Below, piece by piece: positions 16,586 to 25,474 of a DNA stretch of 64,000 nt. Made by a program: the position numbers and the translations under genes. How positions within the stretch are numbered: position 1 is the first letter of the stretch; each line of letters opens with the position of its first letter. The DNA is taken from positions 62,001-126,000 of the forward strand of contig DKPB01000066.1 in NCBI GenBank assembly GCA_002471015.1. Reading direction: 5' to 3'. The DNA comes from Stenotrophomonas sp. UBA7346 (GTDB taxonomy: Bacteria > Pseudomonadota > Gammaproteobacteria > Xanthomonadales > Xanthomonadaceae). Below the pieces are notes generated by a model. The model was not told the DNA's origin. It did no database searches and saw only the letters and a program-made list of their open reading frames with translations.

Positions 16586-17594
16586 TGCTGTTGTCCTGGA
16601 TCACGGGAACGGTGGGGCGCCGGCCCGGCGGATGGGTGGCGGTGATCTTGATTGCGTTGCGTTCGTTGGCGACGCCAAACTCGCCGGTGAACACCGGTAT
16701 GCCTTCGACGCACAACGGCACTTCCTTGGGCATCTCGATAGGCAGGATGTCGCCGATTTTCAAGCGGGTAAGCTCGCGCAGGCTCATGCGGCGCTTGGCC
16801 AGCACGCTGGACAGTTCCACCTCGGCGGTGTCCAGCTGCTCGCGCAGCATCGTGGCCCAGCTTTCGTCGCGGTCGTTGCGATCACTCTGGATGCCGGCAT
16901 CCAGCAGCTCGCGGATCGGCTCCAGCATCGAGTACGGCAGGGTGATGTGGATGTCGCCACCGCCGCCATCCAGCTCAACGTGGAAGCGGCTGACCACCAC
17001 GTACTCGCGCGGACTGACGATGTTGGCGAAATGCGGGTTGATCTCGGAGTTGATGTAGTCGAAGTCGACGTTCATCACCGGGCCCCAGGCCTCGCGCATA
17101 TCGGCAAAGGTCTGCTTCAGCATCAGCTGGATGACCCGCATCTCGGTGGCAGTGAACTCCCGGCCTTCGATACGGGTGGGGTATCGGCCATCACCCCCGA
17201 AAAAGTTGTCGACGATGGCAAACACCAGGGTCGGCTCGAACACGATCAGGCCAGTGCCACGCAGTGGCTTGAAGCGGATCAGGTTGAGGTTGGTGGGGAC
17301 GTACAGCGAGTGCAGGTAGTCACCGAACTTGATCAGCTCGATGCCGCGCACCGACAACTCGGCCGAGCGCCGGATCAGGTTGAACAGACCGATGCGCCAC
17401 AGCCGTGCGAAACGTTCGTTGACCATCTCCAGGGTTGGCATGCGGCCGCGGATGATGCGGTCCTGGCTGGCGAAGTCGTAGGCCCTTGCTTCGCCGGGCG
17501 CGGGACCGGGCTCGTCGGTGGTGACCGCGCCCGAATCCACGCCATGCAGCAGGGCATCGATCTCGTCCTGTGACAGCAGGTCGTTGATGCTCAT
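16578..17594 (-). CDS. fliM: Flagellar motor switch protein FliM
   Basis: C-ring protein of 338 residues. The N-terminal peptide LLSQDEIDALL is the CheY-phosphate binding site. The middle domain starts near residue 50 (RMPTLEMVNERFARLWR), and a C-terminal SpoA domain has the family segment LKIGDILPIEMP. It stands between fliL (9 bases upstream) and fliN (8-base overlap). Confidence 0.97.
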   Translation of the reverse strand: MSINDLLSQDEIDALLHGVDSGAVTTDEPGPAPGEARAYDFASQDRIIRGRMPTLEMVNERFARLWRIGLFNLIRRSAELSVRGIELIKFGDYLHSLYVPTNLNLIRFKPLRGTGLIVFEPTLVFAIVDNFFGGDGRYPTRIEGREFTATEMRVIQLMLKQTFADMREAWGPVMNVDFDYINSEINPHFANIVSPREYVVVSRFHVELDGGGGDIHITLPYSMLEPIRELLDAGIQSDRNDRDESWATMLREQLDTAEVELSSVLAKRRMSLRELTRLKIGDILPIEMPKEVPLCVEGIPVFTGEFGVANERNAIKITATHPPGRRPTVPVIQDNSNE

Positions 17595-17603
17595 CGGGCC
17601 GCC

Positions 17604-18119
17604 TTACTGGGTGACGAAGCTGGTGAACAGCAGTTGGTCGGCGCTGTTGTTGCCGGTTTCGGCCTTCATCAGCTTCTGCACTTCGGCCAGGGCATTGGCC
17701 TGCAGCTTTTCCTTGCCGGGGCGGTCTGCGATCTGCGCCGGTTCCACCTGCGAGAAAAGCATCAGCAAGCGCGCGCGGATGGCCGGGGCATGGGTCTGCA
17801 ACGCCGTCAGGGCCAGCGGATCGCGGGTCATCAGCTGCACTTCCACCTGCAGGTAGCGCGGGCCGTCGATGGGGCCATTGAGGTTGACCACGAAGGCCGG
17901 ATCCAGCGCGAAGTACTGCGCCGGGGCCGGGGTTGCCGGCTTCTTGGCAGCGGCCGCATGGTCGGCGGTCTGACCCTGGGTGAAATACCAGACCGCACCA
18001 CCGGCGGCGGCCGCAGCGAACAGGGCGATCAGGGCCGGCACCAGCAGGGAACGGCGCGGCTTGGCCGGCGCGTCCTTGGCGGGTTCGGTTTTGCGGGACT
18101 TGTCTGCGGCAACGGCCAC
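17604..18119 (-). CDS. fliL: Flagellar basal body-associated protein FliL
   Basis: Single-pass inner-membrane protein (171 residues) that surrounds the stator near the MS ring. A basic N-terminus (KSRKTEPAKDAPAKPRRS) precedes the membrane segment at about 26-46 and a periplasmic domain with FALDPAFVVNLNGPIDG and YLQVEVQLMTRD. It is separated from fliK by 180 bases that hold a hairpin and a sigma-54 site, so it probably starts its own transcription unit fliLMNOP. Confidence 0.95.
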   Translation of the reverse strand: MAVAADKSRKTEPAKDAPAKPRRSLLVPALIALFAAAAAGGAVWYFTQGQTADHAAAAKKPATPAPAQYFALDPAFVVNLNGPIDGPRYLQVEVQLMTRDPLALTALQTHAPAIRARLLMLFSQVEPAQIADRPGKEKLQANALAEVQKLMKAETGNNSADQLLFTSFVTQ

Positions 18120-18151
18120 GTGGTGCTCCTCAGGATTGCTGCCCCTGTAGA

Positions 18152-18167
18152 TGCAAGCCGTGTGCCT
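18152..18167 (-). promoter_or_regulatory. Sigma-54 promoter upstream of fliL
   Basis: The minus strand reads AGGCACACGGCTTGCA: GG and GC are ten bases apart as required for -24/-12 elements, with one deviation (A for T) at the first base. It lies 33 bases before the fliL start. Confidence 0.75.
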
Positions 18168-18172
18168 GAAAG

Positions 18173-18199
18173 CCCCCGACGGCTTTCCGTCACGTCGGG
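18173..18199 (-). terminator. Hairpin after fliK
   Basis: Minus-strand inverted repeat CCCCGACG...CGTCGGGG with a loop that includes further pairing (ACGGAAAGCCGT). There is no long T-run. It sits about 100 bases after the fliK stop and just upstream of the fliL promoter, so it may separate the two units. Confidence 0.5.
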
Positions 18200-18299
18200 G
18201 CCGGTGCGTCCGAAACCGCGAAACGGGGGCTGCTGCCGCCGTGGAAGTGGGCGGGTAGTCCGTTGGCTTTCTGGCTTATGCCGCTGCTACCCGCGGGTC

Positions 18300-19349
18300 T
18301 CAGGCGTAGGCGTCGAGCAGCCCGCGCATGCGCAAGGTGCGGCCGGCCGTCAGATCCGGGCTCTCGGCGCTGCCGCCTGTCGACGCGTTGCTGTCGCCGC
18401 GGGGGGCATGCTGTGCAGGGCTTTCGTTCTGCTGCTGGCCTACGTCCGCATGCGCCAGCTGCATGCCTTGCTCGCCCAGCATTTCGCGCAGGCGCGGCAG
18501 GCTGCTTTCCAGCGCATGGCGCACATCGGCATTGGCGGCAGTGAAGCTGGCATGCACGCGGTCGCCGTCCATCTGCAATTTCACCTCGATCTGGCCCATG
18601 TGATCGGGGCTGATACGGATGTGCGCATGGCCGATCTTCTGGTCCGCCAGCCAGCCGACGCGTGCACCGATGGCGTCGTCGAAATCGCCGCTGTCCAGGT
18701 CCGGGGTTGGCGTGGGCGCTTCGATCGCCGTCAGCGCACTCGGCGCGCGCAGCTCCTGCAGTGGCTGGTTCTGCAGCAGCTGTGCAAAGTTGGCAGGGGC
18801 AGGGGCATCGACGTCGGTATCGTCGGTCATGGTTTTGACGGCGATCTGTGCGGTGACCAGGGGCGCTGCGGCATCCTCCGTCGCAGGCATGGCGGTCGTG
18901 CCAGCCGCCGCGACCGGCGGCTGCGCCGCCAGGGCCAGGGGAGTGGCCTTGTCCTGGCCTATGCCGGCTGCCGGGTTGGTAGCCGCAGCGGCGTTGCGCG
19001 CGGAAGGTTCGGGTGCCGGGACGCCAAGCAGGACCGCAAGACCGGGCGGTGGCCACGGCGCATCGGTATCGGCGCCGCGTTTGTCATCGCTGTCGTCGGT
19101 ACTCGGCCGCTCCGTTGCTGCGGCTGAGGGGGCGCTTTCTTCTGCAGCCTCGGCATCGCTGCCAGGGGCATCGAGCTGGGTGCCATCCGTGTCGCGGCCT
19201 GCCTGCCGGGCCTGGTTGTCCACTGCAGGGCGTTCCTGCAGCAGCTTGTCGAACGGCTTGTCGGCACGCGCGCCGTCATTGCCCGTCGCACGCGGCGAGG
19301 CGCTGGTCTCGGTCGTGTTGGCGATGCTGCCGGCACCGAGTACGTTCAT
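18300..19349 (-). CDS. fliK: Flagellar hook-length control protein FliK
   Basis: Secreted ruler of 349 residues that stops hook growth and switches export specificity. The first two-thirds is Ala/Pro/Asp-rich and poorly conserved. The C-terminal Flg_hook domain (about 230-305) has the family pattern IRISPDHMGQIEVKLQMDGD and LRLREMLGEQGMQL-like helices (here PRLREMLGEQGMQL). It overlaps fliJ by four bases (ATGA). Confidence 0.93.
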   Translation of the reverse strand: MNVLGAGSIANTTETSASPRATGNDGARADKPFDKLLQERPAVDNQARQAGRDTDGTQLDAPGSDAEAAEESAPSAAATERPSTDDSDDKRGADTDAPWPPPGLAVLLGVPAPEPSARNAAAATNPAAGIGQDKATPLALAAQPPVAAAGTTAMPATEDAAAPLVTAQIAVKTMTDDTDVDAPAPANFAQLLQNQPLQELRAPSALTAIEAPTPTPDLDSGDFDDAIGARVGWLADQKIGHAHIRISPDHMGQIEVKLQMDGDRVHASFTAANADVRHALESSLPRLREMLGEQGMQLAHADVGQQQNESPAQHAPRGDSNASTGGSAESPDLTAGRTLRMRGLLDAYA

Positions 19350-19810
19350 CGCGATTCGCCCTGGTCGTCAGGGTCGGCTGCGGTCTGCGCCAGGCGGGCG
19401 CGGCGGGCACCCACATCGTCCATCTCACGCTGGTCGCGGCGGTCGGCGGCCTGTTTTTCCTGGGCGCGATAGCTGGCGGCCAACTGCTCCAGCACGGCCT
19501 TGTCACGGCTGGCCAGCAACAGGCGGGCGCGTTCGGCTTCAACGCGCTCCTGATTGCTGTCCACCGTCTTGCTCTGTGCCTGCACGGCATTGTCCAGCCG
19601 GTCGAGGAAGGCGCGGCGGTTCATCAGCTGCGCAGCGCTGGTGGTGGCCAGCTGTGCGTTGGCGTACTCGTCGGCATATTGGCGCAGCTCGGAAAGACGC
19701 GACTGGTGCATGTCCAGCGTGCGCTGGCGTTCGGCCAGCGCCTTGGCAACTTCGTCTTCGCGGTCCTGCGCACGGCGCAGCAGCGGGTCGAGGCGACGGG
19801 AAGGGCTCAT
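19346..19810 (-). CDS. fliJ: Flagellar export chaperone FliJ
   Basis: Coiled-coil protein of 154 residues that connects the FliI ATPase ring to the export gate. It is almost wholly helical with heptad-like spacing (LERRQ-type repeats such as KALAERQRTLDMHQSRL and AVLEQLAASYRAQEKQ). The N-terminal RRLDPLLRRAQDREDEVAK is typical. It overlaps fliI and fliK by four bases each. Confidence 0.93.
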   Translation of the reverse strand: MSPSRRLDPLLRRAQDREDEVAKALAERQRTLDMHQSRLSELRQYADEYANAQLATTSAAQLMNRRAFLDRLDNAVQAQSKTVDSNQERVEAERARLLLASRDKAVLEQLAASYRAQEKQAADRRDQREMDDVGARRARLAQTAADPDDQGESR

Positions 19811-21192
19811 GCGGTTTTCTCGCTGTCTACCAGGGCTTGCAGGGCGGTGAGGCTGTGGTGCAGGTCAGCGGCGTTGTGTACGTCCTGACCGAGGAATTCC
19901 ATGATCTCCGGCCAACGCTCCAGCGCCTCGTCGGTGACCGGATCGTTGCCGCGCTGGTAGGCGCCAATGGCGATCAGGTCGCGGTTGGCCGAGTACGCCG
20001 ATACCAGCCGTTTAAGCTTGCGGATACGGGCACGCCAGGTATCGTCGGCGATGTCCTGGACCACGCGGCTGACCGAGGATTCCACGTCGATGGCAGGGTA
20101 CAGGCCGCTGTCGGCGACGCGGCGCGAGAGCAGGATGTGGCCGTCGAGGATGGCGCGTGCGGCGTCGGCGATCGGGTCCTGCGGATCGTCGCCTTCGGTC
20201 AGCACGGTGTAGAAGGCAGTGATCGAACCACGGCCCTTGGCGCCGTTGCCGGCGCGTTCCACCAGCGCCGGCAGCTTGGCGAATACCGACGGCGGGTAGC
20301 CGCGGGTGGTTGGCGGTTCGCCCACCGAGAGGCCAATCTCGCGTTGTGCCTGCGCAAAACGCGTGAGCGAATCCATCAGCAGTAGCACGTTCAGCCCCTG
20401 GTCGCGGAACCACTCGGCGATGGCCGTGGCGCGGTAGGCGCCGTGCAGGCGTGCCAGCGGCGGTCGGTCGGCCGGACTGGCCACCACCACCGCACGGCGC
20501 AGTCCTTCCTCGCCCAGCGTGGTCTCGACGAAATCGCGGACTTCGCGGCCACGTTCACCGATCAGCCCCACCACGATCACGTCGGCCGAGGTGTAGCGGG
20601 TCATCATGCCCAGCAGGGTGGATTTGCCCACGCCCGAGCCGGCGAACAGGCCAACACGCTGGCCACGGCCGATCGGCAGCAGGGCATTGATGGCACGTAC
20701 GCCCACGTCCAGTGGCTGGGTGATGGGTTCACGTGCCAGCGGATTGATGGCGACACCCGCCATGCCGACGTTGCCCTCTGCGCGGATCGGGCCCTTGCCA
20801 TCCAGCGGCACACCATCGGAGTCGATGACCCGGCCCAACAGGCCTTCACCTACCTCCACGCCCCCCCGGCGGTAGGAGGGCACCACCCGCGCATTGGGCA
20901 GCAGGCCATGCAGTTCGGCGCTGGGCATCAGGTAGGTGCGGTCGCCGGAAAAGCCGACCACTTCGGCCTCCACCCAGCCACCATCGATGATCTCGACCTT
21001 GCAACTGGCCCCCATCGGCGCTTCGCAACCGACGGCTTCCAGGGTGAGGCCGACGGCGCGGCGCAGGATGCCTTCGCGCACGAGTCCGTGGCCATTGCTG
21101 GCATCCAGTGCGATCGCATCCAGCCGTGCGGCCAGGCGCAGGTCGCGGGCGGCGGCCCATTCGGCCGGAGCGGGCGAGCCTGCTGCGCTCAT
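19807..21192 (-). CDS. fliI: Flagellum-specific export ATPase FliI
   Basis: Hexameric ATPase of the flagellar export apparatus, 461 residues. The Walker A motif AGSGVGKST is at about 184-192 and the Walker B strand LLLMDSLTRFAQAQREIGL follows. GERGREVRDF and the family signature with GEPPTTRGYPPSVFAKLP are present. N- and C-terminal domains are full length. It overlaps fliH and fliJ by four bases each. Confidence 0.97.
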   Translation of the reverse strand: MSAAGSPAPAEWAAARDLRLAARLDAIALDASNGHGLVREGILRRAVGLTLEAVGCEAPMGASCKVEIIDGGWVEAEVVGFSGDRTYLMPSAELHGLLPNARVVPSYRRGGVEVGEGLLGRVIDSDGVPLDGKGPIRAEGNVGMAGVAINPLAREPITQPLDVGVRAINALLPIGRGQRVGLFAGSGVGKSTLLGMMTRYTSADVIVVGLIGERGREVRDFVETTLGEEGLRRAVVVASPADRPPLARLHGAYRATAIAEWFRDQGLNVLLLMDSLTRFAQAQREIGLSVGEPPTTRGYPPSVFAKLPALVERAGNGAKGRGSITAFYTVLTEGDDPQDPIADAARAILDGHILLSRRVADSGLYPAIDVESSVSRVVQDIADDTWRARIRKLKRLVSAYSANRDLIAIGAYQRGNDPVTDEALERWPEIMEFLGQDVHNAADLHHSLTALQALVDSEKTA

Positions 21193-21830
21193 TGTGCTGC
21201 CCCGGCGCGGCGCAGTACGGTACCCAGCGCGGCACGCAGGCGGGCATCAAGGGTGCCATCAATGCGCACCGCCTCGGCATGCACGCGCAGATCGCCGCGG
21301 CTCAGGCTGGCATCGGGTACCAGCCGCTGGCCTTCGGGCAGGCTCAACAGGGTGTGGATCGCGCCGATGTCGTCCGGGTGCAGCCGCACCTCGACATCGC
21401 GTTTGGCGCCGCCCACTGTGTCCAGTGCCTCATTGACCAGTTCGGCCAGCAGGGCAGGGTCGGCCTGATAGGCGCGCGCCAGCAAGGAGCCGGCAATGCG
21501 CACCGACAATTCACCCAATGCACCAACCACTTCGTTTTCCAGCCGCTGCAGCGGGCGGCTGAAATTGTCCAGGATGCCTTCGATCTGCGCGGTGAGGCGA
21601 CGCACCTCAGCCTGGCCCTGGGCATAACCCTCGGCATGGCCCTGCTGGAAGCCTTCTTCCTGTGCGGCGTCACGGATGGCCTGGATTTCCTCCAGCGTCG
21701 GCGGCAGCACCGCCGGGGGAGCGGGTTCGGCGGTGACGGTTTCGATGGGCGTGGCCGGCACTTCCACGGCCTCCGGCACGAACGCGGCGGCATTGAGATC
21801 CGGTGCATGCCAGCGCACGACATTGCTCAC
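21189..21830 (-). CDS. fliH: Flagellar assembly protein FliH
   Basis: Regulator that holds FliI inactive and recruits it to the export gate; 213 residues. After a Pro/Val-rich N-terminus comes the typical GxxxG-type repeat region (EEGFQQGHAEGYAQGQAE), a long helix, and a conserved C-terminal domain with VRLHPDDIGAI. Coupled to fliG and fliI by four-base overlaps. Confidence 0.94.
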   Translation of the reverse strand: MSNVVRWHAPDLNAAAFVPEAVEVPATPIETVTAEPAPPAVLPPTLEEIQAIRDAAQEEGFQQGHAEGYAQGQAEVRRLTAQIEGILDNFSRPLQRLENEVVGALGELSVRIAGSLLARAYQADPALLAELVNEALDTVGGAKRDVEVRLHPDDIGAIHTLLSLPEGQRLVPDASLSRGDLRVHAEAVRIDGTLDARLRAALGTVLRRAGAAQ

Positions 21831-22831
21831 AGCATGGCCTCCGCGGCGCCGCCAATGGTGATGGTGCCTTCGTCGGCCATGCGCTTGACGATGGCCAGGA
21901 TTTCACGCTGCGCACCTTCCACGTCGGACAGGCGCACCGGTCCGCGTGCCTCCATGTCTTCCAGCAGGATCTCGGCCGCCCGCTGGGACATGTTGCGGGT
22001 GATCTTGTCGCGTACCTTGATGTCGGCACCGCGCAGGGCAAGCCCCAGGCGCTCGCCGCTAACCTCACGCAGCACCAGCTGCATCTCGCGGTCGTCCAGG
22101 TCCACCAGGTCGTCGAACACGAACATCAGGTCCTGGATGCGGCTGCCCAGCGGGGCATCGATGCGGGCGATTTCGGTCAGGATGGTCTGGTCCTGGCCGC
22201 CGTCCATGAAGTTGAGGATGTTGGCCGCGCACTGCACGCCGCCAATATTGGACGACTTCAGGTTCTGGTTGCCGGCGAACTGCCGCTCCATGATCTCGTT
22301 GAGCTCGTTCAGGGCATTGGGTGGAATGCCGTCCAGGGTGGCGATACGCAGCAGCACATCGACGCGGGTACGTTCGGGCAGCAGCTTCAGTGCCTCGGCG
22401 GCCTGGTCGGTTTCCAGGTGGGCCATGACGATGGCGATGATCTGCGGGTGCTCGTTGCGCACCAGGTCGGCCACTGCCCGCGGGTCCATCCATTTCAGCG
22501 CGTCCAGGCCGGTGGTGTTACGGCCCAGCAGGATGCGGTCGATCAGGTTGCTGGCCTTCTCGTTGCCCAGTGCCTGCACCAGCATGTTGCGGATGTAGTC
22601 GTCGGAGCCGACGCTGAGTGAGGTCTTGTTGCCCAGCTCGTTGCCGAATTCGTCCATCACCTGCTGCACCTGCTCGCGGGTGACGTCGGTGAGGGTGGCC
22701 ATGGCGATGCCGATCTTCTGCACCTCCTTGGGTTCCATGTGGCGCAGCACTTCGGCCGCGTCAGCCTCGCCCAGCGACAGCAGCAGCACGGCAGCGCGCT
22801 GCACGCCGGTCATTGGAATCACCTCAGTCAT
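21827..22831 (-). CDS. fliG: Flagellar motor switch protein FliG
   Basis: C-ring protein of 334 residues that contacts the stators and generates torque. The N-terminal domain has VQRAAVLLLSLGEADAAEVL, the middle domain carries the EHPQ motif (RNEHPQIIAIVMAHL), and the C-terminal domain holds the charged helix (FDDLVDLDDREMQLVLRE). It overlaps fliF by eight bases and fliH by four. Confidence 0.97.
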   Translation of the reverse strand: MTEVIPMTGVQRAAVLLLSLGEADAAEVLRHMEPKEVQKIGIAMATLTDVTREQVQQVMDEFGNELGNKTSLSVGSDDYIRNMLVQALGNEKASNLIDRILLGRNTTGLDALKWMDPRAVADLVRNEHPQIIAIVMAHLETDQAAEALKLLPERTRVDVLLRIATLDGIPPNALNELNEIMERQFAGNQNLKSSNIGGVQCAANILNFMDGGQDQTILTEIARIDAPLGSRIQDLMFVFDDLVDLDDREMQLVLREVSGERLGLALRGADIKVRDKITRNMSQRAAEILLEDMEARGPVRLSDVEGAQREILAIVKRMADEGTITIGGAAEAML

Positions 22832-24467
22832 TTGCCACCCATCCCTTCACTACCTGGGCCACGCGCTTGGAATCGGTCTTGACTGCTTCACGGGCCATGC
22901 GCAGGCGTTCCTCGTAGGCATCCACCGGCAGCGCCAGGGTCGGGGCACCGTCCAACTGCAGGCGATCGGCGGCCAGCGCCGGCATTTCAGTGCCGTCGTC
23001 CAACACCTGGACATTGGCGCGCAGCGGATCGTCCAGCGCACCGGGCAGGGCCTTCGGCGGACCAGCAATCTGGCGAAGGGCAGGGCGCAGCACACCGAAC
23101 AACAGCGCCAGCACCACGATCGCACCCAGTACCAGGCGCAGTGCGTCACGCACCTGCGGGTTCTCCCACCAGTTGGGGGCCTCCACCGGCACGGCCTCGC
23201 GCACGAACGGGGCATTCATCACCGAGACGGTGTCACCGCGCTCGGCAGTGAAACCCACCGCCTGCTTGACCAGTGCCTCGACGCGGGTCAGTTCGGCCGC
23301 ACTCAGGGGTTGGTCGCTGACTTTGCCGTTGGCGCCGGCACGCGGCACGTGGTCGACCAGTACCGCCACCGAGACGCGGTTGACGCGGCCGGCCGGCTGG
23401 CGGGTGTGCTGCAGGGTACGGTCCAGCTCGTAGTTGCGGGTAGCGTTCTTTGAGGTTTCGGTGGGGGTGGCCGCCGTGGCCGGCGCAGCGGCAGGGCCCG
23501 GCGGGGTGTTGCTGGCCGCACCGGGTACGCCCTGCGGGCCCGGCACGTTACTGCTGTTCTCGCTGATCTGCTCGCTGCGTACCTTCTGCGGTTCGCCGTT
23601 GTAGATCTCGCGCGCTTCCTCCACCACCGAGAAGTCCATGTCGACACTGACTTCCGGATTGACGCGGCCAGCACCGGTCATCGGCTCCAGCAGCTCGCGG
23701 ATGCGCTGGTTGTAGGAGCCTTCCAGGCGTCGCACTTGGTCGAACTGTGCGGCATTGAGTGCGGCATCACTGTTGGGATCGGCGATGGTGAGCATGCGCC
23801 CGCTCTGGTCGACCACGGTGACGCGCTCGGGGGCCAGGTCGGGGATGCTGGAGGCGACCATGTGCACGATGGCATCCACCTGGTTGCGCTCCAGCTGTTG
23901 GCCACCACGCAGCTCCAGCACCACCGAGGCGCTGGCGACGTCACGCTGGCGGGTGAAGGCACTTGGCTTGGGGATGGCAAGGTGCACGCGTGCATCGCGT
24001 ACCGGGCGCAACGCGGTGATGGTGCGTACCAGTTCGGTTTCCAGCGCATGCTGGTAGCGGGCGTTCTCGACGAACTGGCTCACGCCGAAGCCGGGATCGC
24101 GTTCCATCAGTTCAAAGCCCAGACGGCCGCTGTCGGTCAGGCCGGAGCCGGCCAGCTTCAGCCGCGCGTCGTGGATGTTCTTTTCCGGCACGGTGATGGC
24201 ACCGGTGGCCGCGTCCAGCGCAAACGGAATCTGCGCTGCCCGCAGCAGGTCGGTGGCCTCGGCGGTGGCCTTCTGGTCCAGCCCGGTATATAGCGGCACC
24301 ATCGGCGTCTTCTGTGCCCAGAAAAACACGAACAGGCCAGCCGCAACGGCCACGGCGATCATCGCCATCAAGCCGAGCCGACGGGTGATCTGCAGGCTTT
24401 GCAGACGGTCGAACCAGGCCCCGGCCTGTTCGGAGTTCAACGACTCTTTGGACAGCGCGAATGCCAT
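22824..24467 (-). CDS. fliF: Flagellar MS-ring protein FliF
   Basis: Forms the MS ring in the inner membrane; 547 residues. Membrane segments lie at about 33-52 (GLMAMIAVAVAAGLFVFFWA) and about 440-460. Between them is the periplasmic ring-building part with MVPLYTGLDQKATAE, RVHLAIPKPSAFTR and a variable Pro/Ala loop (GPQGVPGAASNTPPG). The C-terminal tail that binds FliG is present. Twelve bases separate it from fliE. Confidence 0.97.
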   Translation of the reverse strand: MAFALSKESLNSEQAGAWFDRLQSLQITRRLGLMAMIAVAVAAGLFVFFWAQKTPMVPLYTGLDQKATAEATDLLRAAQIPFALDAATGAITVPEKNIHDARLKLAGSGLTDSGRLGFELMERDPGFGVSQFVENARYQHALETELVRTITALRPVRDARVHLAIPKPSAFTRQRDVASASVVLELRGGQQLERNQVDAIVHMVASSIPDLAPERVTVVDQSGRMLTIADPNSDAALNAAQFDQVRRLEGSYNQRIRELLEPMTGAGRVNPEVSVDMDFSVVEEAREIYNGEPQKVRSEQISENSSNVPGPQGVPGAASNTPPGPAAAPATAATPTETSKNATRNYELDRTLQHTRQPAGRVNRVSVAVLVDHVPRAGANGKVSDQPLSAAELTRVEALVKQAVGFTAERGDTVSVMNAPFVREAVPVEAPNWWENPQVRDALRLVLGAIVVLALLFGVLRPALRQIAGPPKALPGALDDPLRANVQVLDDGTEMPALAADRLQLDGAPTLALPVDAYEERLRMAREAVKTDSKRVAQVVKGWVAND

Positions 24468-24479
24468 GCGTATCTATCC

Positions 24480-24836
24480 TTACAGCGGCATGTTCATCAC
24501 GTCCTGGTAAGCCTGGACGAGACGGTTGCGGACTTCCACGGTGGCGCGGAACGCCAGCTGGGACTGTTGGGAGGCGACCATGACCTTGGCCAGGTCGGCA
24601 GTGGCGTCGCCGCGTTCAAACGCGGCGGCCAGCTGACCAGATTTCTGCTGTGCTTCATTGACGCCTTTCAGAGCCCCTTCCAGGGTCTGGCTGAAGGACG
24701 GTGCGTTGACGGCGTTGCCTTCGGCCAACCCCTGGATCGCGTTGCTGCGGGGCAGATCGGCGGCGGGCGCTACCTGGCCCACCTGGCTCTGCAGGCTGCG
24801 GATCTGGGAAAGCACGGAGGTAATCGAGTGGGACAT
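24480..24836 (-). CDS. fliE: Flagellar hook-basal body protein FliE
   Basis: First rod component exported, linking the MS ring to the rod; 118 residues. The C-terminal helices with SFSQTLEGALKGVNEAQQ, GDATADLAKVMVASQQSQLAF and QAYQDVMNMPL match the family. It is the first gene of the fliEFGHIJK unit, with a sigma-54 site 41 bases before the start. Confidence 0.96.
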   Translation of the reverse strand: MSHSITSVLSQIRSLQSQVGQVAPAADLPRSNAIQGLAEGNAVNAPSFSQTLEGALKGVNEAQQKSGQLAAAFERGDATADLAKVMVASQQSQLAFRATVEVRNRLVQAYQDVMNMPL

Positions 24837-24876
24837 CGGGTGGGGTTCCGGTAGCAGGCGTTTCGGTCTTCACACT

Positions 24877-24892
24877 TGCAAGTGGTGTGCCA
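24877..24892 (-). promoter_or_regulatory. Sigma-54 promoter upstream of fliE
   Basis: The minus strand reads TGGCACACCACTTGCA, a near-perfect -24/-12 element with GG and GC ten bases apart. It should start the fliEFGHIJK transcript under RpoN and FleQ. Confidence 0.88.
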
Positions 24893-25246
24893 CGAATGTG
24901 AAGGGATCTGCTGGCGCAGGAGAGGCCGGACCTGTCTGAAAGCCGACACCGCGCCGGTAAATCGACATGCCGATGGGTCAAGGTCACGACGGATGCGCCG
25001 TGCATCTGTCTTGTCATGTTCGGCCTACGGTTTGTGGTGAATCGGGATGGCGTTTTGCAGGCGCGAAGCTGGCGGGACGAAGTTGCCGCTGAGCGCGAGA
25101 ACCTGGCGCTTGGCGAGAGGCGGGCATTGGTCCGCAGAGTGAGGGTGCTGTCTGGCCCTGATGCGCCCGAGCCGGAGCCGAGTGAGGTCCGCGGTCATGG
25201 CTGCGATCGTGTTTCGCGGCGTGCGCTGCGCGCAGAGGAGTGCCGT

Positions 25247-25269
25247 GTAGTGCCGAGCCATGCTCGGCA
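25247..25269 (+). repeat. GTAG palindromic repeat (SMAG-like)
   Basis: GTAG followed by the imperfect palindrome TGCCGAGCCATGCTCGGCA. It matches the layout of GTAG REP elements known from Stenotrophomonas. Confidence 0.8.
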
Positions 25270-25361
25270 AGGGCCTTGCGATGGATGTGTCTTGGAGCCG
25301 GACGCCAGGCTTGCGCCGGTGCTCGCTTACCGGATTACGCCGCGCCAAGCGCCATCGCGGG

Positions 25362-25384
25362 GTAGTGCCGAGCCATGCCCGGCA
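25362..25384 (+). repeat. GTAG palindromic repeat (SMAG-like)
   Basis: GTAG followed by TGCCGAGCCATGCCCGGCA, a variant with one change in the right arm. Same orientation as the copy 115 bases away. Confidence 0.75.
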
Positions 25385-25474
25385 AGGGTCTGCCTGTGTG
25401 GCGACGCATCTGCACCTGCCGATGCGTCGCCGGCCTGGCGGCCATGCCGCTCCTGCCGTTGCCCTGCTGCCGGA

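Larger units (their letters stand above)
24893..25474. other. Intergenic region between fleQ and fliE
   Basis: 582 bases without a supportable gene. It contains two GTAG palindromes (25247-25269 and 25362-25384) and possibly FleQ upstream binding sites for the fliE promoter. Short open frames on both strands here are products of the palindromes and high GC. Confidence 0.6.

Noticed and set aside
15858..17573. Long plus-strand open frame opposite fliO, fliN and fliM
   Set aside because: The opposite strand carries three certain flagellar genes with overlapping starts; this frame has antisense-type composition and no ribosome site.
25025..25348. Possible small gene between fliE and fleQ on the minus strand
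   Set aside because: Part of it is the translated GTAG palindrome (PSMARHYTALL), which recurs wherever the repeat occurs.
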